DNA of 64,000 bases from Paraburkholderia acidipaludis NBRC 101816 (GCF_000684975.1 NZ_BAXZ01000018.1:124001-188000); one strand, 5' to 3'; shown: positions 8,241-17,552, counted from the first letter of the stretch. Notes: a model not told the origin generated them from the letters alone. A program made the numbers and translations.

Positions 8241-8332
8241 CGGGGGCGCAAATTTCGCCTCGCGCGGCGGCCATCGCAAAAATGGCGATGCGTCGCGCGT
8301 GGGGGGCGACATCGGGCGAAAGGGAGACCGCG

Positions 8333-8338
8333 ATTATA
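8333..8338 (-). promoter_or_regulatory. Candidate -10 box of purL
   Basis: A perfect TATAAT hexamer on the minus strand in otherwise GC-rich DNA, 168 bp before the purL start codon. No good -35 box is seen at 17 bp, so an activator or an extended -10 is possible. Confidence 0.45.
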
Positions 8339-8416
8339 ACCCGGAAGGCCCGCTCCAGCCGACCCGCCGGGGCCTTTCCGGCACCCCGCGCATGGCGAGC
8401 CGCCCCGTTTGGCTGC

Positions 8417-8422
8417 TATCAT
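8417..8422 (+). promoter_or_regulatory. Candidate -10 box of the DadA-like gene
   Basis: TATCAT within GCTATCATTGCG. The same 12-mer recurs in front of mscL (46126-46137). It lies 139 bp before the ATG of the downstream gene. Confidence 0.4.
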
Positions 8423-8560
8423 TGCGCGTTTCACCCGATCGGCGCGCGAACTCGTGAACCCACGAAAGCCCACGCGCCGCACGCCCTACCCCGGCACGGC
8501 ACGGCCTGACCGTCATCACTGCGGTCATTGGCGCGCCGTCTGCCTGCAGATCGTATCGTC

Positions 8561-9856
8561 ATGGATGTCATCGTCATTGGCGGCGGAATCGCCGGCGTCG
8601 CCACCGCCTACCAGCTGCGCGCGGCGGGCCATCGCGTCTGCGTGGTCGAGCGCCACGCCACGGTCGCGCAAGGCGCCACCTACGGCCACAGCGGCATCGC
8701 GCTGCCCACGCCGATCGACGTATGGTTCGGTCCCACCTTCCTGCGCGACGGCCGCCAGTCCACGGGCGGCGTGATCTGCAAGACGGGCTTTACCGGCCAG
8801 GCGCGCGCGTTCGTCAAGCGGCTGGGCGCCCTCCACGGCTCCGAGGCATTCGAGGCGCGCTATGCGCTGCTGCGTCCGCTGATCGACGCGGCGGAAAACG
8901 TCCTGGACGACGCCGAAGGCCGCTTCCAGCTCGAGTACGAACAGCGCGAGGGCCTCGTCTACCTCGTGCGCGGCAGCGACGAATGGGCGCTGACGCAGCC
9001 CGCGCTGGAACTGCTGCGCCGCTTCGAGGTGCCGCACCATGCGCTCAGCGCGGCGGAGTGCCTAGCCTTCGAACCGAATCTCCCCGCCGACCCGCCGTTC
9101 GCGGGCGGCGTGCACTTCGAGAACGGCCGGGTGGCGAACTGTCCGCTCTTCGTGAAGCAGCTCAAGCAGGTGCTCGATATGCAGGGCGGCGTGCAGTTCC
9201 AGACGGGCCGCGCGGTCAGCGCGATCCGGCTGGAAAGCGGCCGCGCGGCCGTGGAGCTCGCGCCGCGCCAGCCCGACGAGGCTCGCTCGCGCGACGTCGA
9301 AGTGATTTCCGCCGACGCCGTGGTGGTTGCCGCGGGCGCGCAGACGCCCCGCCTGCTCGCGCCGCTCGGGATCAAGCTGCCGCTCTATCCGTTGCGCGTG
9401 CACACGCTGAACGCCCCGGTGGCGCACGAGGAGTGCGTGCCGCACCACACGATCGTCGACGCGGCGCGGCGTATCGCGATCACACGCGTGAACCACCGGC
9501 TGCGCATCTCGGGCGGCGCGGTGCTGCTGCACGCCCGCCAGATCGACGAGCCGCTGCCCGAGGCGCTGACCGAAGACGCGCTCGCGCTGCTCGGCGAGGC
9601 TTCGCGCGACTGGGCACCCGGCGCGGCGCGCATTTCCGCAGCCCTCGCGTGGGAAGGCATGAAGCTGCTTTCGGCCGACGGCCTGCCCGCGGTCGGCAAC
9701 GCGGGGCATCCGCGACTCTTCGTGAACGCCGGTCACGGGCCCGCGGGCTGGGCGCTCGCGCTGGGCTCGGCGCAGCTTGTCGCGCAGCAGGTGTCGGGCA
9801 TCGCGCCTGAACTGCCGCCCGAAACCATCGCCGCGCTGCGGCCCGAGCGCGGCTAA
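8561..9856 (+). CDS. FAD-dependent D-amino-acid dehydrogenase-like oxidoreductase (DadA family)
   Basis: A 431-residue flavoprotein of the DAO/DadA family, expected to deaminate D-amino acids oxidatively and pass electrons to the membrane chain. The N-terminal dinucleotide fold is clear (MDVIVIGGGIAGVATAYQLRAAGHRVCVVERH), followed by GATYGHSGIALPTPIDVW and, near the C-terminus, the FAD-closing motif LFVNAGHGPAGWALALGSAQLVAQQV. The ATG at 8561 fits the fold start exactly; an upstream in-frame extension to 8528 would precede the Rossmann strand. Substrate cannot be told from sequence: close DadA-like paralogues act on different D-amino acids, so no gene symbol is given. Confidence 0.85.
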   Translation: MDVIVIGGGIAGVATAYQLRAAGHRVCVVERHATVAQGATYGHSGIALPTPIDVWFGPTFLRDGRQSTGGVICKTGFTGQARAFVKRLGALHGSEAFEARYALLRPLIDAAENVLDDAEGRFQLEYEQREGLVYLVRGSDEWALTQPALELLRRFEVPHHALSAAECLAFEPNLPADPPFAGGVHFENGRVANCPLFVKQLKQVLDMQGGVQFQTGRAVSAIRLESGRAAVELAPRQPDEARSRDVEVISADAVVVAAGAQTPRLLAPLGIKLPLYPLRVHTLNAPVAHEECVPHHTIVDAARRIAITRVNHRLRISGGAVLLHARQIDEPLPEALTEDALALLGEASRDWAPGAARISAALAWEGMKLLSADGLPAVGNAGHPRLFVNAGHGPAGWALALGSAQLVAQQVSGIAPELPPETIAALRPERG

Positions 9857-9997
9857 GACCCGTTCGCGCCGACTCGCGCTGCCGCCGCCGGCCGGCTTGC
9901 GCGACACCCCGTCCGGCGGCGGCGCGCGGCCTCCCTCGCCCGGCCGGAGCGGCTCGGGTATCGTTGCACTGTCGATACCCTCCGCTTCGCCGACGCC

Positions 9998-11608
9998 ATG
10001 CCCGATATAACCGATACGCCGCTTTCCCGCTCTTCCGGCCTCTCCGTCCCCACCCTGGTTACGCCGCACGACCGGGCCTTGCCGCTCCTCACCGTCGCAG
10101 AACTGCGCGCCGTTGAAACGGCGGCGCAGGCCGAGCCTCCCCATACGCTCATGGCGCGCGCCGGGGCCGCCGCCACCCATTTCCTGCTCGAGCAGATCGC
10201 TCATGCGCCCTCGCCGGCCGCGGGGCGGCCCGTCTGGATCGTCGCCGGGCCGGGCAACAACGGCGGGGACGCTCTAGTGGTCGCGACCGGCCTGTACCGC
10301 GCCGGCGTGTCCGTGGAGGTCTGCATGCCCGTCGAGGTCAAGCCGGACGACGCCCGCTGGGCGTTGGCCGAAGCCCGCGCGGCCGGCGTGCCCATCGGCG
10401 CCGTGCCGCCCGACGCGTTCGACGCCTACGGCTGGCTCGTCGACGGCATGTTCGGCATTGGGCTCACGCGCGGCCTCGAAGGTATCTTTGCCGATCTCGC
10501 CGTGCGCCTTTCGGCCCGGGCGCGCGGGGCCGGTCACGTGCTCGCGCTCGACGTGCCGAGCGGTCTCGACAGCGACACCGGCAACATCGTCGGCTCGGGC
10601 CCCGCGGTGCGCGCGACGCACACGGTCACCTTCATCGCGGCCAAGCCCGGCCTCTACACCGGCGAGGGCCGCGACCACGCCGGGGCCGTGACTGTCGCGC
10701 CGATTGGTGTAACGGCGGGCATCGAAGCCGACACTGGCGCACCGAACTCTCCGGGCCCGGCTCGCCTGAACGCCCCGTCGCTCTTCGCCGCCTCGCTGCC
10801 CGCCCGGGATTACTCGACGCACAAAGGCACCTACGGCACGCTCGCCGTGATCGGCGGCGACACGGGAATGTGCGGCGCGCCCATCCTCGCCGCACGCGCC
10901 GCACTGCTGACGGGTGCGGGCAAAGTGCACGTGGGCTTCATCGGCAGCGACGCGCCGCCCTACGATCCGCCGCACCCCGAACTGATGCTGCATGCCGCAG
11001 GCAAGCTCGCGCTCGGCACGCTCGACGCCGTCGCCGCGGGCTGCGGCATGGGCGGCAGCGCCTCGGCCCGCAATCTCGTCGACCAGATCCTGGAGCTCGA
11101 TGTGCCCGTTCTGCTCGATGCCGACGCACTCAATCTCGTCGCCCGCGACGAAGCCCTCGCGGCACGCGCGGCCGCCCGCGCCACCCCGTGCGTGATCACC
11201 CCGCATCCGCTCGAAGCGGCGCGCCTGCTGGCCACCGATACGGCCTCGGTCCAGCGCGACCGCCTCGCCGCCGCGCGCGCGCTGGCGGCCCGTTTCGCCG
11301 CCGTGGCCGTGCTCAAGGGCAGCGGCACGGTCATTGCGGCACCGGACGGCCGCGTTGCCGTCAACCCCACCGGCAACGCGGGGCTCGCGACGGGCGGCAC
11401 GGGCGATGTGCTCGGCGGCCTGATCGGCGCCCTGCTCGCGCAGCGCCTGCCCCCGTTCGAAGCGGCACTGGCGGGAGTGTGGCTGCACGGGCTCGCCGCC
11501 GACACGCTCAGCGCCGAAGGCAACGGCCCGGCGGGTCTCACGGCAGGCGAACTGGCGCCGGCGGTACGGCGGCTGATGAACCGGCTGTTCTACGCGTCGC
11601 GCGACTGA
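9998..11608 (+). CDS. nnr: Bifunctional NAD(P)H-hydrate repair enzyme (epimerase plus ADP-dependent dehydratase)
   Basis: A 536-residue fusion that repairs hydrated NADH and NADPH. The N-terminal half is the YjeF_N epimerase, with GPGNNGGDALVVATGLY at residues 84-100 and a DGMFGIGL segment. The C-terminal half is the ribokinase-fold dehydratase, with HKGTYGTLAVIGGDTGMCGA, PVLLDADALN, VITPHPLEAARL and GNAGLATGGTGDVLGGLIGAL. Both catalytic halves look intact. It follows the DadA-like gene on the same strand with a 141-bp gap. Confidence 0.95.
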   Translation: MPDITDTPLSRSSGLSVPTLVTPHDRALPLLTVAELRAVETAAQAEPPHTLMARAGAAATHFLLEQIAHAPSPAAGRPVWIVAGPGNNGGDALVVATGLYRAGVSVEVCMPVEVKPDDARWALAEARAAGVPIGAVPPDAFDAYGWLVDGMFGIGLTRGLEGIFADLAVRLSARARGAGHVLALDVPSGLDSDTGNIVGSGPAVRATHTVTFIAAKPGLYTGEGRDHAGAVTVAPIGVTAGIEADTGAPNSPGPARLNAPSLFAASLPARDYSTHKGTYGTLAVIGGDTGMCGAPILAARAALLTGAGKVHVGFIGSDAPPYDPPHPELMLHAAGKLALGTLDAVAAGCGMGGSASARNLVDQILELDVPVLLDADALNLVARDEALAARAAARATPCVITPHPLEAARLLATDTASVQRDRLAAARALAARFAAVAVLKGSGTVIAAPDGRVAVNPTGNAGLATGGTGDVLGGLIGALLAQRLPPFEAALAGVWLHGLAADTLSAEGNGPAGLTAGELAPAVRRLMNRLFYASRD

Positions 11609-11668
11609 CGCTCGAAAAACGCACGACCGTACGCTGGACGCGCCTCGCGCAGCCGCGCGCGGGACCGC

Positions 11669-11674
11669 TATACT
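11669..11674 (+). promoter_or_regulatory. Candidate -10 box of pgi
   Basis: TATACT in the context CCGCTATACTG, 128 bp before the pgi ATG. No convincing -35 box is seen. Confidence 0.35.
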
Positions 11675-11801
11675 GATTCACCGCGTAGCCCAAAACCCAT
11701 TGGACGCGGGCTCGCATCCCTGCGGCGCGTACAGCCTCGCCTGCGTCATCGGCGACCCCGCGCCCGCGCATTCTCCATTCGTTCTTCCCCGCCAGACGAA
11801 C

Positions 11802-13421
11802 ATGACGAATCCCCTCCCAGCATGGTCCGCGCTTCAGGCGCACTACGAACAGATCCGCAACGAACGCCTGCGTGACTGGTTCGCGCCCGCCAACGACCCC
11901 GCCCCCACGCGCGCCGAACGCTACACGTACGCGGGCGGCGGCCTCGCGGCCGACTTCTCGAAAAACCGCATCACCGACGCCACGCTGAAGCTGCTCGTGC
12001 AGCTCGCCCGCGAGGCCGGCGTCGAGGCGCGCCGCGACGCCATGTTCGCAGGCGAAATCGTCAACCCGACGGAAGGCCGCGCGGCACTGCACACGGCCCT
12101 GCGCGCAACCGAGCCCGACGCGCCCTTCCATGCGCAGATCCTCGCCGAACGGGCGAAGATGGCGAAATTCGCCGACGCCGTGCGCAGCGGCGCCTGGACC
12201 GGCTATACGGGCAAGCGCATCCGTCACGTCGTGAACATCGGCATCGGCGGGTCGGACCTCGGGCCGAAGATGGTCGTGCACGCGCTCCAGCACCTCGAAT
12301 TGCCCGAGATCACGTCGCACTTCGTCTCCAACGTCGACGGCGCGGATCTGTGGCGCGTCATCGAAAACATCGATCCGGAAGAGACGCTGGCCATCATCGT
12401 CTCGAAGACCTTCACGACGCTCGAAACCATGACGAACGCGCGCTCGATGCGCGACTGGTTCGTCAAGCACGGCTGCCCCGAAAGCGCGCTCGCGAAGCAC
12501 TTCGTGGGCGTTTCGGCCAATCCGGCGGAGGTCGTGAAGTTCGGCATCGCGAAGGACAACGTGTTCGAAATGTGGGACTGGGTGGGCGGCCGCTACTCGC
12601 TGTGGTCGGCCGTGGGCCTTTCGATCATGATCGCGATCGGGCCGCAGCAGTTCGACGAGCTGCTCGCCGGCGCGCACGACATGGACAAGCACTTCCGCGA
12701 GGCGCCGCTCGAAAAGAACCTGCCGGTGCTGCTCGGCATGATCGGCATCTGGTATCGCAATTTCTTCGGTTCGCAGAGCTATCTCGTCGCGCCGTACTCC
12801 GAGGCGCTGCACTATCTGCCTTCGTACCTGCAGCAGCTCGAAATGGAGAGCAACGGCAAGCAGGCGCGTCTGGACGGCAAGTTCGTCGATTACGCGACCT
12901 CGGCGATCACGTGGGGAGAGCCTGGCACGAACGGCCAGCACGCGTTCTTCCAGATGCTGCACCAGGGCACGACGATCGTGCCGATCGACTTCATCGCCGT
13001 GCTCACGCCCGAGCATCCGCTTGCCGATCATCATCCGAAGCTGCTCGCGAACTGCTTCGCGCAAAGCGAGGCGATGATGCTCGGCCGCACCGAGGAAGAA
13101 GCGAAGAAGATCGCCGACCCGGACAAGCCCGAACTCGTGCCGCACATCATGTTCCCCGGCAACCGCCCGACCACGACGCTGCTCGTGGACGCGCTCACGG
13201 CCCGCTCGCTCGGCGCGCTGATCGCGCTCTACGAGCACAAGGTGCTCGTGCAGGCGACGGTGTGGGACATCAACCCGTTCGACCAGTGGGGCGTCGAACT
13301 CGGCAAGATTCTGGGCAAGGTGGTGGAGGCCGACCTCACGGCCGCGCCGGGCGATGTGAAGGCGCACGATTCGTCGACGGCTGCGCTGATCGCACGGGCA
13401 CGCGCCGCGCTGAAGCGCTGA
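11802..13421 (+). CDS. pgi: Glucose-6-phosphate isomerase
   Basis: A 539-residue cytosolic enzyme interconverting glucose-6-phosphate and fructose-6-phosphate. Hallmarks are VVNIGIGGSDLGPKMV, the VSKTFTTLETMTNA phosphate-binding loop, GGRYSLWSAVGLSI, the GEPGTNGQHAFFQMLHQGT block holding catalytic residues, and the C-terminal WDINPFDQWGVELGK signature with the active-site lysine. The ATG at 11802 gives the usual MTNPLPAWSAL start; the open frame upstream to 11700 is not conserved. A terminator follows at once. Confidence 0.97.
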   Translation: MTNPLPAWSALQAHYEQIRNERLRDWFAPANDPAPTRAERYTYAGGGLAADFSKNRITDATLKLLVQLAREAGVEARRDAMFAGEIVNPTEGRAALHTALRATEPDAPFHAQILAERAKMAKFADAVRSGAWTGYTGKRIRHVVNIGIGGSDLGPKMVVHALQHLELPEITSHFVSNVDGADLWRVIENIDPEETLAIIVSKTFTTLETMTNARSMRDWFVKHGCPESALAKHFVGVSANPAEVVKFGIAKDNVFEMWDWVGGRYSLWSAVGLSIMIAIGPQQFDELLAGAHDMDKHFREAPLEKNLPVLLGMIGIWYRNFFGSQSYLVAPYSEALHYLPSYLQQLEMESNGKQARLDGKFVDYATSAITWGEPGTNGQHAFFQMLHQGTTIVPIDFIAVLTPEHPLADHHPKLLANCFAQSEAMMLGRTEEEAKKIADPDKPELVPHIMFPGNRPTTTLLVDALTARSLGALIALYEHKVLVQATVWDINPFDQWGVELGKILGKVVEADLTAAPGDVKAHDSSTAALIARARAALKR

Positions 13422-13435
13422 AGCGAGGACGGTAT

Positions 13436-13468
13436 CGAGGCACAGGGCAGCGCTTTGTGCCTCGTTTT
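13436..13468 (+). terminator. Intrinsic terminator of pgi
   Basis: Arms CGAGGCACA (13436-13444) and TGTGCCTCG (13456-13464), then TTTT, 14 bp after the pgi stop codon. Confidence 0.85.
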
Positions 13469-14206
13469 CTAACGGCCCGCCTCCACCCGGCCGGGCATGT
13501 GCGTCCCGGCATCCAATGCCCCGTGCGCCACGCGCCGGCCCGCCTCGATCGTCACCGTGCTGTCGCAGCGGCGCGCAAGATCGATGTCGTGCGTGACCAG
13601 CACTAGCGTCGCACCGTTGGCGCGATTCATTTCGAACATCAGGTCGATGACCGCATGGCCCGTGGCGGCGTCGAGACTGCCCGTCGGTTCGTCGGCGAAG
13701 AGCACGGACGGGTGGGTGACGAACGCGCGGGCGAGCGCCACGCGCTGCTGCTCGCCGCCGGAAAGCAGCTTCGGATAGTGCGAGGTGCGCTGGCCGAGGC
13801 CGACCCGTTCGAGCAGCGCGCGGGCACGCAGGTAGGCCTCGCGCGAGGCCATGCCGCCCTGCAGTTCCAGCGGCAGCGCAACGTTCTCGAGCGCCGTGAG
13901 ATGCGGCATCAGCTGAAACGACTGGAACACGAAGCCCACCGAGCCGTTGCGCAGCGCCGCGCGCTGATCTTCGGCCATCCCGGTCAGCTCCTGGCCCAGC
14001 AGCCGAACGGAGCCGGCGCTCGCGCTGTCCAACCCCGCTAACAGGCCGAGCAGCGTAGACTTGCCCGAGCCCGACGCGCCGATGATCGCCACGCTGCTGC
14101 CGGCGGCAACCGTGAGGTCGATGCCGTCGAGGATGGTCAGCTCACCGGTGGCATCGGTGACCCGCTTGCACAATCCCCGCACTTCGATGACTGGATCGCT
14201 ATTCAT
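13469..14206 (-). CDS. ybbA: ABC transporter ATP-binding protein, YbbA/LolD type
   Basis: A 245-residue ATPase of the MacB/LolD class, expected to energise a membrane permease that extrudes lipids or lipoproteins. Walker A is GASGSGKSTLLGLLAG, the signature is LSGGEQQRVALARAF, Walker B is VLFADEPTGSLD and the switch is LVLVTHDIDLA. No permease (YbbP) gene is adjacent. The ATG at 14206 starts MNSDPVIEVRGLCK; a GTG start at 14224 is also open but would run across the divergent esterase start. Neither has a clear Shine-Dalgarno sequence. It is paired head-to-head with a TesA-like gene, as ybbA and tesA are in E. coli. Confidence 0.88.
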   Translation of the reverse strand: MNSDPVIEVRGLCKRVTDATGELTILDGIDLTVAAGSSVAIIGASGSGKSTLLGLLAGLDSASAGSVRLLGQELTGMAEDQRAALRNGSVGFVFQSFQLMPHLTALENVALPLELQGGMASREAYLRARALLERVGLGQRTSHYPKLLSGGEQQRVALARAFVTHPSVLFADEPTGSLDAATGHAVIDLMFEMNRANGATLVLVTHDIDLARRCDSTVTIEAGRRVAHGALDAGTHMPGRVEAGR

Positions 14207-14212
14207 TCGCAC

Positions 14213-14971
14213 ATGATCAAGCACAGGTTAGCCGTCAAGGCGCTTCGCAGCGCATTTTCCTCCGCACGCGCCCAGCTTGCCGGATTCTTCGCCGCGCGGC
14301 TTTCCACAGGACTCGCCGCAGGCACTCTTATCCTCGCCGCGCAGGCAGTGTGCGCCGCTGCTTTGCCAACTGCGGCACCGATTGCGGCACCGGCGCCCAA
14401 CGCCGCGAAGCCCGTGATCGTCGTGCTCGGCGACAGTCTCTCCGCCGAATACGGGCTACCTCGCGACACGGGCTGGGTCGCGCTGATGCGCGGGCGGCTC
14501 GCCAGCGATCGAATCGATTATAGCGTCGCGAACGCGAGCATCAGCGGCGACACCACGAGCGGCGGCCTCGCGCGCCTGCCGCTCGTGATGCAGCGCCTCA
14601 AACCCGCCATCGTGATCGTCGAACTGGGCGCCAACGACGCGCTGCGCGGCGTGCCGCTCTCCACCACCGACAGCAACCTGCGCGCCATCATCGCCGAAGT
14701 CCGCAAGGGCAACGCGAAACCGATGCTCGTGGGCATGTACGTGCCGCCCAATTACGGCCCCGACTACACTCAGAAATTCCATGGCCTGTACGGCCAGTTG
14801 TCGAAGGAGCTGAACGTGCCGCTGGTCCCGTTCCTGCTTGCCGGACTCGCCGACAAACCCGACCTCTTTCAGTCCGACCAGATCCACCCCACCCAACAGG
14901 CACAACCATTGCTTCTCGATAACGTGTGGCCGACGCTGAAGCCGCTGCTGGAGAGCGGTGCCCGGCGCTAG
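14213..14971 (+). CDS. tesA: Periplasmic SGNH-family esterase / thioesterase I (TesA-like)
   Basis: A 252-residue GDSL hydrolase with broad acyl-CoA thioesterase, arylesterase or lysophospholipase activity in the family. A long N-terminal export signal (hydrophobic stretch about residues 33-50) precedes block I VIVVLGDSLSAEYGL with the catalytic serine, block III VIVELGANDALRG and block V DQIHPTQQAQ with catalytic Asp and His. The ATG is the first usable start in the frame and lies only 6 bp from the divergent ybbA start, leaving no room for a separate ribosome-binding site on either side. Divergence from ybbA matches the known gene pairing. Confidence 0.9.
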   Translation: MIKHRLAVKALRSAFSSARAQLAGFFAARLSTGLAAGTLILAAQAVCAAALPTAAPIAAPAPNAAKPVIVVLGDSLSAEYGLPRDTGWVALMRGRLASDRIDYSVANASISGDTTSGGLARLPLVMQRLKPAIVIVELGANDALRGVPLSTTDSNLRAIIAEVRKGNAKPMLVGMYVPPNYGPDYTQKFHGLYGQLSKELNVPLVPFLLAGLADKPDLFQSDQIHPTQQAQPLLLDNVWPTLKPLLESGARR

Positions 14972-15092
14972 CCGGAGCAGGACGTCAGAGACGCCTTGCG
15001 GCTCCGGGCCCCCAGCGAATCGGTCATGGAACCTTTGCCGGACGAGCGGCATGCGTCCGATTCCGATCGACCCTGACTGGAGGGAGTCAAGC

Positions 15093-15440
15093 GTGAAATA
15101 TTTACCTCTTATTGTCATAACGGCAGCACTCGGCGCCTGCGCCAACCAGCCGATCCCAAGCGGCACGCAGTCCGTCGGCACGAGCCAGCAGCCGCCCGGG
15201 GCCGTGGCGCAATGCATCGCGCAGAAGTGGGCCGACCGCTCGCAGCAACAGGTTGTGACGCAAACCGTCGTCGCGAACGACCAGGCGGCCGACGTCTATA
15301 TGCCAGGCCAACAGCCGCCCAACGGCGGCGCCGCGATCGTTCGCCCGGCCTGGTCGTCGAGCGGCAAGACCTGGGTAGGCCTGCGCGCGGGCGCCGGCGG
15401 GGACAGCGGTGCCACGGGCGACATCAGCGCCTGCCTCTAA
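15093..15440 (+). CDS. Small predicted lipoprotein, function unknown
   Basis: 115 residues starting at a GTG preceded by a good ribosome-binding site (GGAGGGAG about 8 bases upstream). The N-terminus MKYLPLIVITAALGACANQ is a lipoprotein signal with lipobox LGAC and acylated Cys16; Ala at +2 suggests outer-membrane sorting. The rest has two more cysteines (AQCIAQKW and the C-terminal ISACL), possibly a disulfide, and a QQPPNGGAAIVRPAWSS segment. I do not recognise a named family. It shares a bidirectional terminator with the convergent ppiD gene. Confidence 0.8.
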   Translation: MKYLPLIVITAALGACANQPIPSGTQSVGTSQQPPGAVAQCIAQKWADRSQQQVVTQTVVANDQAADVYMPGQQPPNGGAAIVRPAWSSSGKTWVGLRAGAGGDSGATGDISACL

Positions 15441-15486
15441 CGACACATTGCCCCGCATCTCGCACTTCTGGCAACCGCCAACAAAG

Positions 15487-15521
15487 ACAAAGCCCCGCAG
15501 TTCGACTGCGGGGCTTTGTTT
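15487..15521. terminator. Bidirectional terminator between the lipoprotein gene and ppiD
   Basis: Perfect stem AAAGCCCCGCAG / CTGCGGGGCTTT with a TTCGA loop, with A and T runs on both sides, so it can end transcription from both converging genes. Confidence 0.9.
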
Positions 15522-15554
15522 ATGCATGCCGGCGTGAGACGGCCTGGAGACGTC

Positions 15555-17492
15555 TTACTGAGCGTCGCCCGACTGCCCCGAGGCGCCAAGCGACCCGTAG
15601 TACTTGACCTTCGAGCGGTCGCGCACCGCGTCGAGATAAGCCTGGCCCTGCGACTGCCCGACCATCTGGGCAAGCTGCTGCTGCGCGGCGGCAAGGCGCG
15701 GGCCTTCCACAGCCGGGCCTTCCGTGACCGAGTTCACGCGGTAGATCGCATAACCGTCGGCGCCGAGGTCCACGCCTACGTAGGCCGGCAGCTTCTGGGA
15801 ATCGGCCTTGAAGACGGCGGAAAGCGCGGCGGAAGGCAGCCCCTGCGCATCGTTGCGCGAAACCTTCACCGCCGACGAGAACCCGTCGGTTGCCTTCGAC
15901 TTCTGCAGCTCGGCGAGCTTCGCCTCGCCACCCTTGCGCGCCAGTTCGGCTGCCTGCTCCGCCACCACCTTCTGGCGCACGGCGTCCTTGACCGCGGCAA
16001 ACGCGGGCGTAGCAGCGGCCTGGAAGTTCGTCACGTGCGCCGAAATCAGCGTGCTGTTGCCGACGTCGATTGCCTGGGTGTTGTTGTGCTGGTTCACCGA
16101 ATCGTTCGCGAACACGGCGTTAAGGAACTTCTGGTTGTTCAACGGGCTGTCTGGCGGCAGCGCGGGGTTCGGCTTCGGCGTGACCGTGGCCGTCTGGAGC
16201 GTCAGCTTGTACTTGTCGGCGGCCGGCTGCAGGCTCTTCGACTGCTCGTAGACGAGCGAGCTGAAGCCGTCGGAGTCGTCGACGAGGAGCTTGCCGGCCT
16301 GCTGCGCCTTGACGTCGTTGACGATCGACGCCTTCACGTCGTCGAACGGCTTCGTCGTGGCCGGCTTGATGTCCGTGACCTTGACGATGTGATAGCCGAA
16401 GTCCGACTGGATCACGTCGCTGATCTCGTCCTTCTTGAGCTTGAACACGGCATCGTCGAACGCCTGGCCGCCTGCGATCATGCCGCGGCCGAAGTAGCCG
16501 AGGTCGCCGCCCTTCGCCGCCGAACCCGGGTCCTGCGATTCCTTCTGGGCGATCTGCGCGAACTGGTCGGGATGCGCCTTCACTTCAGCCAGGATCGACT
16601 CGGCCTTCTGTTTGGCCGCATTGCGGTCGGCCGCGCTCGCATCCTTCGGCACCGTGATCAGGATGTGGCTCGCGCGCACCTCTTCGTCAGTGCGGTAATG
16701 CGCGATGTTCTCGTTGTAGTACTGCTGAAGATCGGCATCGCTCGGTTGCACGTTCGCCGCCACCGTGGCCGCCGAAAGCACCAGATACTGGATCTGCGCC
16801 GTGGCGGGCGTCGCGAAGTCGCTCTTGTGCGCGTCGTAGTAAGCCTGCAGCTGCGCGTCGGTGGGCTGAACCTTGGCGGCATAGTCGCTGGTGCGGAATG
16901 CGAGACCCTGCACTTCACGCTGCTGCTCCGAGAGCGCCATCAGGTGCTGCGCGAGCGACTTCGGCGTAAACGCGCTGTCGATCACCGCGCCGGGCAACTG
17001 CTGCATCGCGAGGCCATAGCGCACGCGCTCGTCGTACTGCTCGGGCGTCATGCCCTGCATCGCGAGCAACTGCTTGTAGCGGTCGAGGTCCATCGAACCG
17101 TCGGGCTTGCGCAGCGAGGCGATCACCGGATCGGCGAGCAGCGTGCGGCGCACGGCGTCGTCGGACGCCGTGAGATGCAGGCGCTGCGTCTCATCCGCGA
17201 GCACGCGCTGCTGGATCAGGCCGTCGAGAATGTCCTTGCGGTGCTCCGGCGTATCGAAGAGGCTCGCGTCGAAGTTCGCGCCCATGACCTGGCGCGCCTG
17301 ATCGAGCTGCTGGCGGGCGGCGCTGTCGTATTCGGCGCGGGTGATCTTGTGACCGTTCACGCTGGCGACGTTCGCGCTTTCGTCGAAGAAGCCGCGGAAA
17401 CCTTGAATGCCGACGAAGCCGAGCCCTGGCAGGACCACCAGGATCAGCATGAACATCATCAGCCGTTTGTGATTGCGGAAAAAGTCGAGCAT
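15555..17492 (-). CDS. ppiD: Membrane-anchored periplasmic folding factor PpiD (SurA-N and parvulin domains)
   Basis: A 645-residue inner-membrane chaperone facing the periplasm, where PpiD works at the SecYEG exit on emerging envelope proteins. One N-terminal anchor (LMMFMLILVVLPGLGFVGI, residues 11-29) is followed by a SurA-N-like domain, a parvulin core (VRASHILITVPK ... GGDLGYFGRGM ... DFGYHIVKVTD) and a second helical and parvulin-like half. It lies downstream of HU and two tRNA genes on the same strand, the usual order, but a terminator separates it from the tRNAs. Confidence 0.93.
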   Translation of the reverse strand: MLDFFRNHKRLMMFMLILVVLPGLGFVGIQGFRGFFDESANVASVNGHKITRAEYDSAARQQLDQARQVMGANFDASLFDTPEHRKDILDGLIQQRVLADETQRLHLTASDDAVRRTLLADPVIASLRKPDGSMDLDRYKQLLAMQGMTPEQYDERVRYGLAMQQLPGAVIDSAFTPKSLAQHLMALSEQQREVQGLAFRTSDYAAKVQPTDAQLQAYYDAHKSDFATPATAQIQYLVLSAATVAANVQPSDADLQQYYNENIAHYRTDEEVRASHILITVPKDASAADRNAAKQKAESILAEVKAHPDQFAQIAQKESQDPGSAAKGGDLGYFGRGMIAGGQAFDDAVFKLKKDEISDVIQSDFGYHIVKVTDIKPATTKPFDDVKASIVNDVKAQQAGKLLVDDSDGFSSLVYEQSKSLQPAADKYKLTLQTATVTPKPNPALPPDSPLNNQKFLNAVFANDSVNQHNNTQAIDVGNSTLISAHVTNFQAAATPAFAAVKDAVRQKVVAEQAAELARKGGEAKLAELQKSKATDGFSSAVKVSRNDAQGLPSAALSAVFKADSQKLPAYVGVDLGADGYAIYRVNSVTEGPAVEGPRLAAAQQQLAQMVGQSQGQAYLDAVRDRSKVKYYGSLGASGQSGDAQ

Positions 17493-17552
17493 GCGTGAAG
17501 GAGCAAAGGGAGCGCCAAAAACAGAACGCCCGATATTACCTCAGAGGACAAT

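Larger units (their letters stand above)
8166..8560. other. Divergent purL / dadA-like intergenic region
   Basis: No gene is supported here. It holds the purL leader with short tandem repeats next to purL, a TATAAT box for purL at 8333-8338, a near-perfect inverted repeat CCGGAAGGCCC ... GGGGCCTTTCCGG around 8340-8385, and a TATCAT box for the plus-strand oxidoreductase at 8417-8422. Confidence 0.6.

Noticed and set aside
15516..17498. Long open frame (660 codons) opposite ppiD
   Set aside because: Mirror frame of a clear ppiD gene; composition is biased and no motif is seen.
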